Origin: Amoebophrya sp. A120
Taxonomy: Eukaryota; Sar; Dinophyceae; Syndiniales; Amoebophryaceae
Length of the DNA stretch: 64,000 bases
Assembly (NCBI GenBank): GCA_905178155.1
Contig: CAJINV010000001.1
Location: 13,842,664-13,906,663 of the forward strand
Direction of reading: 5' to 3'
Part shown: piece by piece, positions 17,701-24,100 of the stretch
How positions within the stretch are numbered: position 1 is the stretch's first letter
Layout: every line of letters starts with the position of its first letter
Program-made: the position numbers and the translations under genes
Notes under the pieces: generated by a model
The model's database searches: none
What the model saw: only the letters and a program-made list of their open reading frames with translations
Told to the model about the DNA's origin: nothing

Positions 17701-20129
17701 CAGCCACGCGGGCCCAGTTACTCGCCGGCGTCCGCGAGGCCAACGACCTCCTGCAGGAGGAAGCCACCAACCACAACGGCGTGGCGGAGGCCGGCTCGGA
17801 GGACGTCTCCAAGGCCTACCATCAACTGGGGGTAAGCAGGCCGGACCACTGCCCCATCGGGGTTTGGTCGAACTTGAAGGCGGCTTATGTTTATTTTTTG
17901 TCGGTGGTGTTGAGTTTTGGCTGCCTGCACTCCGTACCCAACTGGGTCCGTGCGGCGGAGCTTTGTATGGCAATCGGCATGCACTATGGTTTAATAACAA
18001 TAATATACGTAGACGATGCTTATTTCTTCGCATTAGATCGTGAAGGCGCCGAGCTGTCCCGGGCCCTCTTCCGGCAGATTGCGGCGACTTTGGGCATCGT
18101 CCTCAGCACCAAGCCGGGCGCGCAACAGCTCTCAACAGAGGGCAACTTCCTCCGAGCCCTGGGCATCCACTACCAGTGGCACAGGTCCGCGACCAACACG
18201 ACCATCCGCATCACGGTACCAGCGGAAGCGATCACCAAGGGCACCGCCGCCATTGACGCCCTCTTGCAAGAGACCCACAGCGGCAAGATGGTGCTAAAGT
18301 CGGTCCAGCGGGTCCTGGGCCTTGGTAACTACATCGTCTGCAATACGTACTTCCGGGCGGGCTCGGAGCTTTTCCGGCACCTGTACGACTGGGCGGTGGC
18401 GGACCGCTTTGAGCGGATGCGGGGCGACCGCAAACAGCGCCGCCAGCTGCAGTCCGTCCTGCTCGCAGTGAAGTCCCTTCTGCAGGTGGTGGTCCCCATC
18501 GACATCTCAAAACAGCCACGGCAGTCCCGCATCGCCTTTATGTGGCTGGATGCCTCGTCCGATGGATCGCCAAGCGGCGGGCCGATGGGGGGCGGGGTCC
18601 TCGTCACGACGGAGGGCGTGTTTGCGTTCTCGTACGAATTCCCGGTAGACCGGATCGCCCGGTGGTGGCCGCACAAGCTAACCATCGAGCACTACGAAAC
18701 CATGACGGCCAGAATCGCGCAACTCACCTGGCGCCGCCACCTCACCGGCGCGGCGGTCTTCGGCAAGATCGACAATAGCGGGGAGCTCTTCGCGCTGGTC
18801 AAATGCAGCGCCAAAAGCCAGCTCACCGCCAACCTGGCCGCCAACGTCGCCGTGGCCGCGCACTCGATGCGCATGGCAGTTTGGTGGGAATACGTGAAAA
18901 GCGAGCTGAATATCAGCGACCCGTTCACCCGGGCCGCCCTCATGCCAGAAGCAATCCGCACATTGCGGCCCACCATGTGCCACATTCCGGAGATCGACTG
19001 GCAGCGCGAGTTTGCCCCACCGCAACTCCCGCAACCTTACGCACTCCCGGAGGAACGCCCAACGAAGGCACGGAAGTGCAAGAAGAACTGAAGCACGCGA
19101 CAGGCGCGTGCTCACAGCACAACTTGAGCCTGAGTCATGTCCTGACGTCTCTGACGCGAACTCTCTTTTTCTGTATGTAGCAGCACGATAGTGATAAGCT
19201 TAGTTTCCAGCAGGTGCGTGGAGTTCCTCCTCGACGACGCAGTGGCCGGCGAGCCACCAAACCCGGCCTACCACCGGTACCGGCAACCCGTCACCGCCCG
19301 TCGCAACCTCTGTTGTGGTGAACTTGGATTTGATGCAGCCTCCGCTGCACCCGGTGTTGCCACCTCCGTGGAACACTGGAACACGGCCCGGGCCACCTCT
19401 GTGGCCGGGCAGGGGGACGCCTCGCTGCCACCTCTGTGGCACGGGCGTCACGGTGTGGTCCTCGCTGTGCGCCTCGCTGCTGTAGAGCACGGTTTGAATA
19501 CTGGAACTTGCGAACGCTACAGACCCGGACCTTTTCTCGCCATTGTGAAGGGTGTGACTCACCAGACAGTACAGAAATAAACGCAGGAACTCCGGCGCCC
19601 CGACCACCCCAGCAGCGGGCAATTTGTGGAAGATTTGTGTTCCGACGAACGGATCACGTGTGAGCAGAGATCAGCACGGCAAATTTGTATCAAAATGAAA
19701 TGACTCAATCAGGTACCAGCAGGGCGGAAGGAGGAGAAAAAAGCAGAAGAGCCGAAGCGCCCACCTTCCACCGGGGAGGAAACCAAGGTGTCTATCGGGA
19801 TCTTGTCCAAGGTGAAAAAGTGGGCACACAAGCAGAGCACTATGTCGTCCTGGGACGATGTGGAGGAGGATGAGGTGGACGAGGACGAGCTGGATCTGGT
19901 AAAGGAGTCGCAGAAAAACGCGAAGTTCCGCTTGGGGCTGCAAATCCGGACAAATCTGGACGAAGACGCGGCCGGAAACGACGCGCGGAAGCTGTCTCTG
20001 CGCCAGCGGTGGCGCATGGAAATCCGGGACATGGACATCGTCGCCATGAAACGCGACAAGAGCGACGGGCTCGAGTCGTTTGACGACATCAAGCGGCACG
20101 TGCAGCAGGGACGCTTTTTCGTTGGTTAG
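5756..20129 (+). CDS. Conserved-looking protein of unknown function, seven exons, hosts a 10 kb retroelement
   Basis: Proposed exons are 5756-6661, 6802-7956, 8149-8234, 8390-8442, 9420-9739 and 19713-20129, with an optional 48-nt exon at 16105-16152. Without the optional exon the frame is 2937 nt (978 aa). The start AAAATGG at 5756 has a good context. I do not recognise a family. Residues about 75-170 are low-complexity; two mainly alpha-helical stretches follow; the C-terminal third is very rich in Lys and Glu. The first two introns are GT-AG; the next two are introner elements; the last spans the retroelement. If the retroelement were absent, the reading would run KKKKKEEKK across the insertion point. 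The join at 7956/8149 is the weakest: the second exon otherwise stops at 7965, but the downstream segment has no start codon of its own and continues in frame through both introner joins. Confidence 0.6.
6662..6801 (+). other. GT-AG intron
   Basis: The donor is GTAAGT and the acceptor ends CGCACAAG, both in phase 0. The exons on either side read continuously in the gene starting at 5756. The related words GCACACAAG and CGCACAAG precede the two splice points. Confidence 0.75.
7957..8148 (+). other. Probable GT-AG intron containing a perfect hairpin
   Basis: The donor is GTAGTC directly after a CTT codon. The acceptor is ACTCGAG after a pyrimidine tract (about 8102-8118) and a CTAAC branch-like word; both ends are phase 0. 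The word CGACCTT occurs just before the donor and again just after the acceptor. If this is not an intron, the upstream gene ends at 7965. Confidence 0.5.
7988..8022. repeat. Perfect 16-bp hairpin with a 3-nt loop
   Basis: AACCAAGAGACTTCTT (7988-8003) is followed by CCG and then its exact complement (8007-8022). It lies 23 bases after the in-frame stop at 7965, so it is either inside the predicted intron or in a 3' UTR. Confidence 0.9.
8235..8384. mobile_element. Introner-type element, 150 bp (family C, inverted relative to 44212-44361)
   Basis: It begins TATGAACTGCAGAAGTATCG and ends CGATACTTTTGCACAGGATA, which are inverted repeats of one another in the core AAGTATCG(T/C)ACT. The flanking 5-bp repeats are TCCGT (8230-8234) and TTCGT (8385-8389), with one mismatch. 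Removing the element and one repeat joins codons for DRYS and VYRDVFD in frame. It has the same length as 44212-44361 and matches that copy in reverse complement. Confidence 0.85.
8443..9414. mobile_element. Long introner-type element, 972 bp (family E)
   Basis: The terminal inverted repeats are at least 31 bp: TATCCTGAGTAAAAACGTAC at 8443 and the complement ending at 9414. The 5-bp direct repeats are AAGCA (8438-8442 and 9415-9419). Excision restores the codons for TVESMKTE. The left 220 bp contains several copies of TTTGTCATGC, also present in the short elements, so this may be a composite. No protein-coding ORF of recognisable type lies inside. Confidence 0.85.
9709..9854 (+). repeat. Left repeat L1 of the retroelement (146 bp)
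   Basis: It appears identical by eye to 16122-16267. It encodes RALGAPAASQ in frame with the host exon, followed by the donor GTACCT at 9740. Confidence 0.9.
9855..10818 (+). other. Non-coding leader of the retroelement
   Basis: A hairpin GGCTCCGA-CAACAA-TCGGAGCC sits at 9861-9882. Copies of the CACCTCTGTG word occur at about 10086, 10114 and 10303, the last within a CCAC/GTGG palindrome-like context. The rest, from about 10350 on, is AT-richer with no convincing ORF. Confidence 0.6.
10819..13314 (+). CDS. Gag-like structural protein of the YR retroelement (ORF1)
   Basis: This is an 831-residue ORF starting CGAAATGG, with no recognisable enzyme motifs. Residues about 189-252 are a Pro/Asn/Gly tandem repeat (units such as PNPNPP and PAPGPN). 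A basic, Ser/Asp-rich stretch follows at about 630-690. The C-terminus (about 755-815) has a cluster of Cys and His residues, including DCCCIDG and CNRSGKCERHH, that could bind zinc and nucleic acid. Position before the recombinase and the Cys/His tail suggest the nucleocapsid-type ORF1 of DIRS/Ngaro elements; this is inferred from position and composition, not from homology. Confidence 0.6.
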   Translation: MAQPATAKDYFKFDGRLSLQPLGSDLAQKFRNFYHGYDCAGQQAKDDLGQLCERVVTSGGVQELTGLDPGNVFQLDTATMTFTPAQAEVAAKICMLQFFSERHANDGGLSKGYDMVTMQKMKDYALAVHNHQIAAINKPGAWTELLNTVAGQANAWLGVDIDPATTILIHTSNQPPTHQEAINGMLGIPNPPVPNPNPNPPLPPVLPPVLNPNPPVPGPNPNPPAPGPNPPAPGPSPPVPNHNNPPAPPPGGGQQNLAGGPNAGNQPAYMTITQSMVDVLRNMSGQSVAAPTKNKVNYDASNLHPDHGKPGHGEVHTRTMGVVKLTDPVNQIHWKLNPDPQTAKRNYELAVGLCCDFNRMQHCQVDHHNVLLVADYVQLEGGTFAHKLAEESRPHFVAKYKLAILLAVLNGVYGENVLAGSRLKRAASGVGLDATPSAIEKWQGVGSLNAMDVKTVEDVLVDVAALRNTRGNTKLDKDFLAGCDFAPAHELLQLVNRSPQLKIEDARLVKSVYTQNRWKQVEDAYTVMKQFIAVHDGLEATAVTDALTNFKVQINAMSKTDALWHALPVVIFLTQQQEEIIRMYAPLGVPTLAAPIRSAMFIVKHAWTQITALVPARKARFGTVANQDKDQGPSSSDDDTVESGDEQEKSAGRKPRGGKPTAAEKKKAMKRERTTRRGNGATQRTKPPVDDLKKDEMWARIVDNHPTDHNTAINRVGNGPDSGASAPMRKRDVADKIRKDRGDPVYRRSWDKVVDCCCIDGVYWFVRGGGTIEPSCVAESEKAECGSPDSFCRAWSNHKCNRSGKCERHHWLKVKIEKKAWKEVVLSQRGN
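13315..14085 (+). other. Spacer between ORF1 and the recombinase
   Basis: The first 130 bases hold CACCTCTGTG-type words (about 13351, 13382 and 13410). The second half is the tandem repeat described at 13675-14030. I see no ORF. Confidence 0.6.
13675..14030. repeat. Tandem repeat, about 3.3 units of 102-112 bp
   Basis: Units begin GTTTCTAAGCGTAAACGGCC at 13675, 13787 and 13889, and a diverged copy (GTCTCCAAGCGTAAGCGGGC) starts at 14001. Each unit also carries a (T)CGTA/GTTGGTTC-like segment and CCCTTTGCAGT-like end. There are no short unique spacers, so it is not a CRISPR array. Confidence 0.85.
14086..15669 (+). CDS. Tyrosine recombinase of the YR retroelement
   Basis: This 527-residue ORF has the layout of DIRS/Ngaro/Crypton recombinases. 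An N-terminal helical DNA-binding-like part (about residues 48-100) precedes a catalytic domain with R179 (LGTRMD), a lysine in IRTDK about 25 residues later, SFRR at 274-277 (the H of the HxxR box appears as Q273), GRGWGKL, and Y314 in TFLRYS as the likely nucleophile. It would join circular element DNA to genomic or element AA cores, consistent with the absence of a target duplication. The region after about residue 360 is low-complexity, and the tail has CPACPPHN and a later Cys. It shares an element unit with ORF1 and has no RT in the same unit. No frameshift or internal stop is seen, so it may be active. Confidence 0.75.
   Translation: MRPHSAFAAVATRPDANPFATQAAAGPEAATPGTEEYQKLLDAGLDATVNSAATLEKRERVWKQFLRYCAARAPPVLPGNIEVSHFRYFGLQLAADGAPSPNDTMGQLIIKAMDTPNALAPDTAGMRVMEFARCRRDVKAATQKNDPTRAIPAFLTADFTTLPWRAVKQLALMMQLGTRMDTNCAILPEDLRYEPDRLLVYIRTDKVRSMEKRTVAIGCNCAQEGSNVDRQWCLLHNDALRPVPLPILLSEWGDGHGNAKQKKFLQLMGWTQQSFRRYQALAARYYIERRMLTFDLTGWMRGRGWGKLSTFLRYSGDFSTWKHYFAERAKCMPVLGAIRPHAVASVKQLAAHLRFSGDVVFKDAAGGSDQEYSGSDGEPGKPAGQAQEGRKRSSVLCEEALDPVEDEPFFSKRGKSAVPKPHYLKVPHGLPPGVAPALQLASAPAPSTARPMKTKAATHSNRSTAGTRPALPAEKVASGNLFMHQGRHYVKRMEVCPACPPHNVTNRKHLREPPCLRDKAGKIRMAE
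15712..16121 (+). repeat. Right repeat R1 of the retroelement (410 bp)
   Basis: It matches 19320-19729 with one difference by eye (G/A near 15741). It contains two CCACCTCTGTGG palindromes and one CCACCTCCGTGG variant, and ends CAGGTACCAGCAGGGCGGAA, which includes an acceptor-like CAG. Confidence 0.9.
16105..16152 (+). other. Potential in-frame 48-nt exon at the R1|L2 junction
   Basis: The acceptor ATCAG at the end of R1 and the donor CAG|GTACCT in L2 enclose exactly 48 nt without a stop, phase 0 at both ends, encoding VPAGRKRALGAPAASQ. The host transcript would therefore stay in frame whether this exon is skipped or included. Confidence 0.5.
16122..16267 (+). repeat. Left repeat L2 of the retroelement (146 bp)
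   Basis: This is the second copy of 9709-9854, directly abutting R1. The region from 16268 to 16772 that follows is unique and has no convincing ORF. Confidence 0.9.
16773..19091 (+). CDS. Reverse transcriptase-RNase H of the YR retroelement
   Basis: This is a 772-residue ORF. The reverse transcriptase palm has D344 in DVSKAYHQL (motif A) and YVDD at 412-415 (motif C), with a PAYVFPKDE fingers segment upstream and an Ala/Gln-rich insertion of about 80 residues before motif A. An RNase H-like domain begins at WLDASSDG (D593) and continues through IDNSGELFAL and SELNISDPF. This RT-RH arrangement fits DIRS/Ngaro elements; no protease or DDE integrase is seen. The C-terminal tail is basic. It lies in the right-hand unit, which lacks Gag and recombinase, so mobility would need the left-hand unit in trans or as one composite. 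No stop or frameshift is seen. Confidence 0.85.
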   Translation: MVHPTCPASPPEGPETFARPCTQLAHAIYEAVRFVQAAIVIDKAATRLRDRLKQNMRDAKTSPFHWKERLRTAIIELKEVQARTEGPNKQLVEQDAPQHLRPVLTMDGITRNVLAMRELIALIGHPDVDFPNRVLKGFESIGNTDATGLFPDDPKATLQGPDDAALFFQAGVTLRTHKPSGFPDHLLDAVLDEQLAFVKRGWSIPVDPEKLICQPAYVFPKDESTEVRQKVRCIVDSRAKNEHSVLREKISLYGTRVLQEVLAGLMAPIGQEGAAARMPVTTTSRGANASMQENLAAYKQWQADGEQRKPATRAQLLAGVREANDLLQEEATNHNGVAEAGSEDVSKAYHQLGVSRPDHCPIGVWSNLKAAYVYFLSVVLSFGCLHSVPNWVRAAELCMAIGMHYGLITIIYVDDAYFFALDREGAELSRALFRQIAATLGIVLSTKPGAQQLSTEGNFLRALGIHYQWHRSATNTTIRITVPAEAITKGTAAIDALLQETHSGKMVLKSVQRVLGLGNYIVCNTYFRAGSELFRHLYDWAVADRFERMRGDRKQRRQLQSVLLAVKSLLQVVVPIDISKQPRQSRIAFMWLDASSDGSPSGGPMGGGVLVTTEGVFAFSYEFPVDRIARWWPHKLTIEHYETMTARIAQLTWRRHLTGAAVFGKIDNSGELFALVKCSAKSQLTANLAANVAVAAHSMRMAVWWEYVKSELNISDPFTRAALMPEAIRTLRPTMCHIPEIDWQREFAPPQLPQPYALPEERPTKARKCKKN
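19320..19729 (+). repeat. Right repeat R2 of the retroelement (410 bp)
   Basis: This is the second copy of 15712-16121. It ends inside the host lysine codon, with host coding resuming as GGAGGAG. The acceptor ATCAG at 19712 leads in phase 0 into VPAGRKEEKK. Confidence 0.9.
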
Positions 20130-21110
20130 TGGCGAGCAGCGCTCGACCTTCTGCTGTGTGTTGGCTTTGTTTTGCGTATCGTTTCTATCTCAGCCGATGT
20201 GGCACGAAGATTTGACATTTGTTTGACGTTTGGACATTATACTACATTCAAATACGATTCAAGTTTCTCGAAGTAAAAGTACAGTTCCTAGAAAATTCAG
20301 ATACATAGTACAAAAAAGCGCTGCTCTGTTATATAAAAATTGCAGTTGATGAACGCGATGATTATGATATACAACAACCACTTGTAGAATATGATTTGGA
20401 TGGCGATGGACGCATACTAGCTTTAGTCGTTCGTTGAACATGTACACCACTGTTTGAATGCATACGGGAAAAAGAAAAGCAATACATAGTCATACCATTA
20501 CCGACGAGCTGCAGTACAGCACTTTTAGTAAAGGACATTTTGAAGATTTTCGAGCTCAAGACGAGCGGGCAGACGTGTACTTACTTCGCTTTACGAAAGT
20601 AAGAGATTGAGATGCATATTTTTGATTTGCTCGTTTAGGGAGCGGAGTGAAAGTTCTGCCGACCGTTTCGACAGCAAGTAAGGGCGTTGCAATAGATAAG
20701 TTGCAGAGAGAAAAGTGGAGCGGCTTGTTTCTCGAGGAGAGAGGAGCACGTGATTTTGATGAACTCAGTTGTGCGGCCAGCGTGGTTGCTGTCGATTTGT
20801 TTGCATTGCAGGACCTCATTCTTGAACACATTTTCGCTACCTCAATATCCCTTGCCCTTTTTTGTGTTTCCTAAACGAAAGAATTCAAGCGTACTTCTGC
20901 ATTTTTAATTAGGCACGACATAAAATATGTGGCCAGCTGCACGTGTGCCACTCTGCTAGTGGTGTAGCAAGAGGATGGTTTGCTATTACAACGGGAAAGT
21001 TGCTTCCGTGTCGGCAAAGATGCGTGTTGATGCTTTGTCAGCGGGAAAATGTTTGGCACAGCTTCTGTGCTCCGACTAGACCCCAAATTTTTAGCCGCGT
21101 CGGCGTGAAA
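20130..21110. other. Intergenic region, AT-rich
   Basis: There is no supported gene. The frame of the next gene is open upstream to 20943, but the first ATG followed by a signal peptide is at 21111. A pyrimidine-rich stretch near 20855-20880 ending GAAAG could be a leader acceptor. Confidence 0.5.
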
Positions 21111-24100
21111 ATGGGGGGTCACTGTGTCATACGGGCACCTGCAGGGCTGACGGCTTTGCTCCTGCATGCCGCCGCGCTATTCCTGCTGTGCTCTTTGTGC
21201 ATCAGGGTCTCTGTGGCTATCACCCTGGACCAGTGGCAAATTCGAGAACCGAATGGCGCACAGCGACTGGACGTACCGGGATACGGGAACCGCATTCTGT
21301 TCTCCTTCCGCATCGACAATCCGACGACACCGACCACGCCCGCAATCCCCAGTCCCCAAACGGTTCCAAGCTTGACGTTGCTCTCCCCCCCGGGGTACAC
21401 GTTTGACGTCGGCTGCACCCGAGACGTCCAGTACCAGCACCACCTGATTTTCGACGCGACGGCGCCCCCCGCCCCCGTCACCGACTACGCGTCCCTGTCC
21501 GTCAACGCCTCCGATGCGTCGGGGTGCGTGGGCAGTGTGGAGGCCGGGACGGGGCGTGGAAAGATGGAGCTGCAGCTGCTGGACACGCAGCTGGCGATCA
21601 ACAAAATTTACCCTTTCGCCGTCCGGGTAACCAACCCGCTCCAGGACTACACGCCGACCGATAGCACCACCGCGAGCTACAACGAATGGAGCCTGTTTCT
21701 CGGGGGAACATCAAATTTCAACGCGTCGATCACAGCGTTTCCGCTCCGCCGGTTCACGAATCCAAAGGTACGGCTATCACAACGGAACCGGTCCCCCACG
21801 TGCTTGAACCCGACGGTCACGTGCCCCGTGTTAAACATCGACAACTACGACACCGGGGTCAGCTGTCTCCGCAGCGGGTGCGTCGAGGCGGCCCAGGTGG
21901 CGCTGGAGTTCGGGGCCTTCGCGGCCATCCCGGTGGGCGGGCGGTTGGAGGTGCAGCTTCCGCTGTACCACTCCGTCTCCCCCTACACCACTTGCGAGGC
22001 CTGGAAATTGCCGAAGAACGCGGACACCTGGATTCCCTGGTTGCCGAAGGATCTGCTGTGCACGGTGCTGCCCGACCTGAAGTCCATCACGATGGACTTC
22101 ACCGACAAAACGCAGATGTACTTGGAACCGGAGAGCTTCACCTACCGCTTCGAGTTCACGATCCTGCTGCCCGACGGCAACACGCACAAGGTCAGCAACC
22201 CGGCGCAGTACTACTTCTGGATTTTCGGGTACAACCCCAGCGCTGGGTTCGCGCCCTACGCAGATTCCATCGCGTACGGGGTGCAGGTACTGCGCACCGG
22301 GCCCGGCGAGTCGAGCAGCCGCGAGGCCGTGCTGGCGAGCACCGTGCCGCCGGAAACAAACGACCCACTGTTCGCGTTCTCCGGGGGCACGGGCATTCGC
22401 ACGCTCTCGAATTCTCTGTTTTCGCTGACCCCGCTGCCCCAAAACCCCTACCCCACGCAGGGGGTTCGCGTCGGCAGCCTGTCCCTGCACGACGCCTCGG
22501 ACTTCTTCGAGGTCGCCGCGCAGTCCACCGCCGGGCCGGGGCGGTTCACGCTCGGCGGAGAACCTTTGGTGATCTACTTCTTGATTCGGTTTCGCTTGGA
22601 AATCTTCCCGGGCACCCGGGTCCACCTTAGCGGGCCACTTGGCTACGATTTCTCCGCGTTCTGCACTTCGCTGGTGACCGTGATGATGGTCGACAATCTC
22701 TGGACCGACCAGGGGGCACCGGACGGTTGGGACTGCGCCGCCAGCAGAACCGAGATGGTGCTCACACGGACGGGGTATGTCGAGTTTCTCGGGCAGACGC
22801 CACTGAACCTGAAGGTGGTAGCAGCTAATCCAATGGTAGTGGAAGCCTGGAACAAGCTCGACAACTTCTGGGAACTCAGAGTTTTAGGTATAGGATAAAG
22901 TTTGGTCGTAAATCTACTAAATTTCTTATGCGCAAGCGAGTTTACTTCAGGTGCAGCAGTATTTGTATTAGAGACTCATCAAAAAATCCAACAGGCTCGT
23001 CGACGACAACCACGACCACGACAACGCCGCAGGATTGCCGGGGCTCGTGGTCAGGCTACGGCGCGCCCTTCGAGGGCACTTGGTCCGAAGGCAATTGCAC
23101 GGACCAGCTGCAGACGCGCGAGTTCACGGTGACGACGCCAGCAACTGCCGGGGGCAAAGACTGCGCGCACAGCAACGGCGCCGTGGATTCGCTTCCCTGC
23201 GCCGAGCGGAACGACGCCAATTGCACGGGGAAATTCGGTCCCTTTGACATCTGCGCGAACGGCTTGAAGCGTGCCGTGTACGGCGTCATTGCGGAGGCCA
23301 ATTCCGGCTGTCCGCACATCAGTGGGCATACGGTGACCCACTCCTGCGGCCAGAACTGCGTCGGGGGCTGGACACAGTACAGCGAATGCACGCGGAAGCC
23401 GGACGCCCTGTGCTTCTTCGGCTACCTGATCGACCCGCACACGGGGACCACGCCCATACACTACTCCGCCGTGGACTCCTTTCTCTACCACGAGTTGCTG
23501 TACAGCAACCGCAGCTACCCGGCCACGTTTCTCCGCAAGCCGTATGCCAGCCTGATGGACTACGAAGTGAACATGACCGGCGCCATCGGGTACAATCTGA
23601 ACGCTTGCCCCACCAGCGCGGCCCAGGCCAAAACCTTCGTCGATGCGGGACAGACGGGGCAACTCGTCAACGTCGTTCTCCAAGCAGAGCAATATAGGTA
23701 GAGAAGTGGAAATCTACTTGATTTGCATCTGCAAAAGGATAAAGAAACAGCACAACTCGCTCGTTATTGATTGAGTTCTGTGCTGTGGGAATGGCTATTT
23801 CCTCTGTTCGTCATACAGCTAGCCTTCTCCGAGCGGTTCAATTTCAAACTGAAAAAATCACTCAGGTACTTCGCTGTGAAAACGCGGCCATCGGACGGAG
23901 GGAAAGCTTGCGCCTTCACGCCGAACCAGATACAAACTATCGCGTGCACCGTGCAGTACTCTTCGCCGAACAGCACCACAACTACGACCACCAGCACCCC
24001 CTGCAACTGCGTGTACACACCCGGATGCAACAGTACGACCAGTACCGTCTGCGGGGCCAACTACGAAACATACGACAATCACTGCGCCGCAGCGGCTGCC

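Larger units (their letters stand above)
9709..19729 (+). mobile_element. Tyrosine-recombinase (DIRS/Ngaro-like) retroelement, tandem bipartite insertion
   Basis: The order is left repeat L1, Gag-like ORF, tyrosine recombinase, right repeat R1, then L2, reverse transcriptase-RNase H, R2. The outer junctions are AAGAA|ACGTGCG on the left and GCGGAA|GGAGG on the right, and the inner R1|L2 junction is GCGGAAACGTGCG. So each unit is bounded by the same ends with only AA shared, and there is no target duplication, as expected for tyrosine-recombinase integration. It lies within a lysine codon of the host gene. CAG|GTACCT near the left end (9737-9745) and ATCAG|GTACC near the right end (about 19708-19717) give an in-phase intron from 9740 to 19712. 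The unit lengths are 6413 and 3608 bp. The split-repeat layout recalls PAT/Ngaro elements, but an RT between the inner and outer repeats is unusual. Confidence 0.85.

Noticed and set aside
14086-19091. Retrovirus or LTR-retrotransposon
   Set aside because: There are no LTRs, protease or DDE integrase; a tyrosine recombinase, the L/R repeat layout and the lack of target duplication point to a DIRS/Ngaro-type element.
21686-22630. Second + frame ORF of 314 codons inside the surface-protein gene
   Set aside because: It overlaps exon 1, which has a signal peptide and continues in phase into three further exons; the alternative frame is very Arg/Pro/Gly-rich, a frame-shift artefact.
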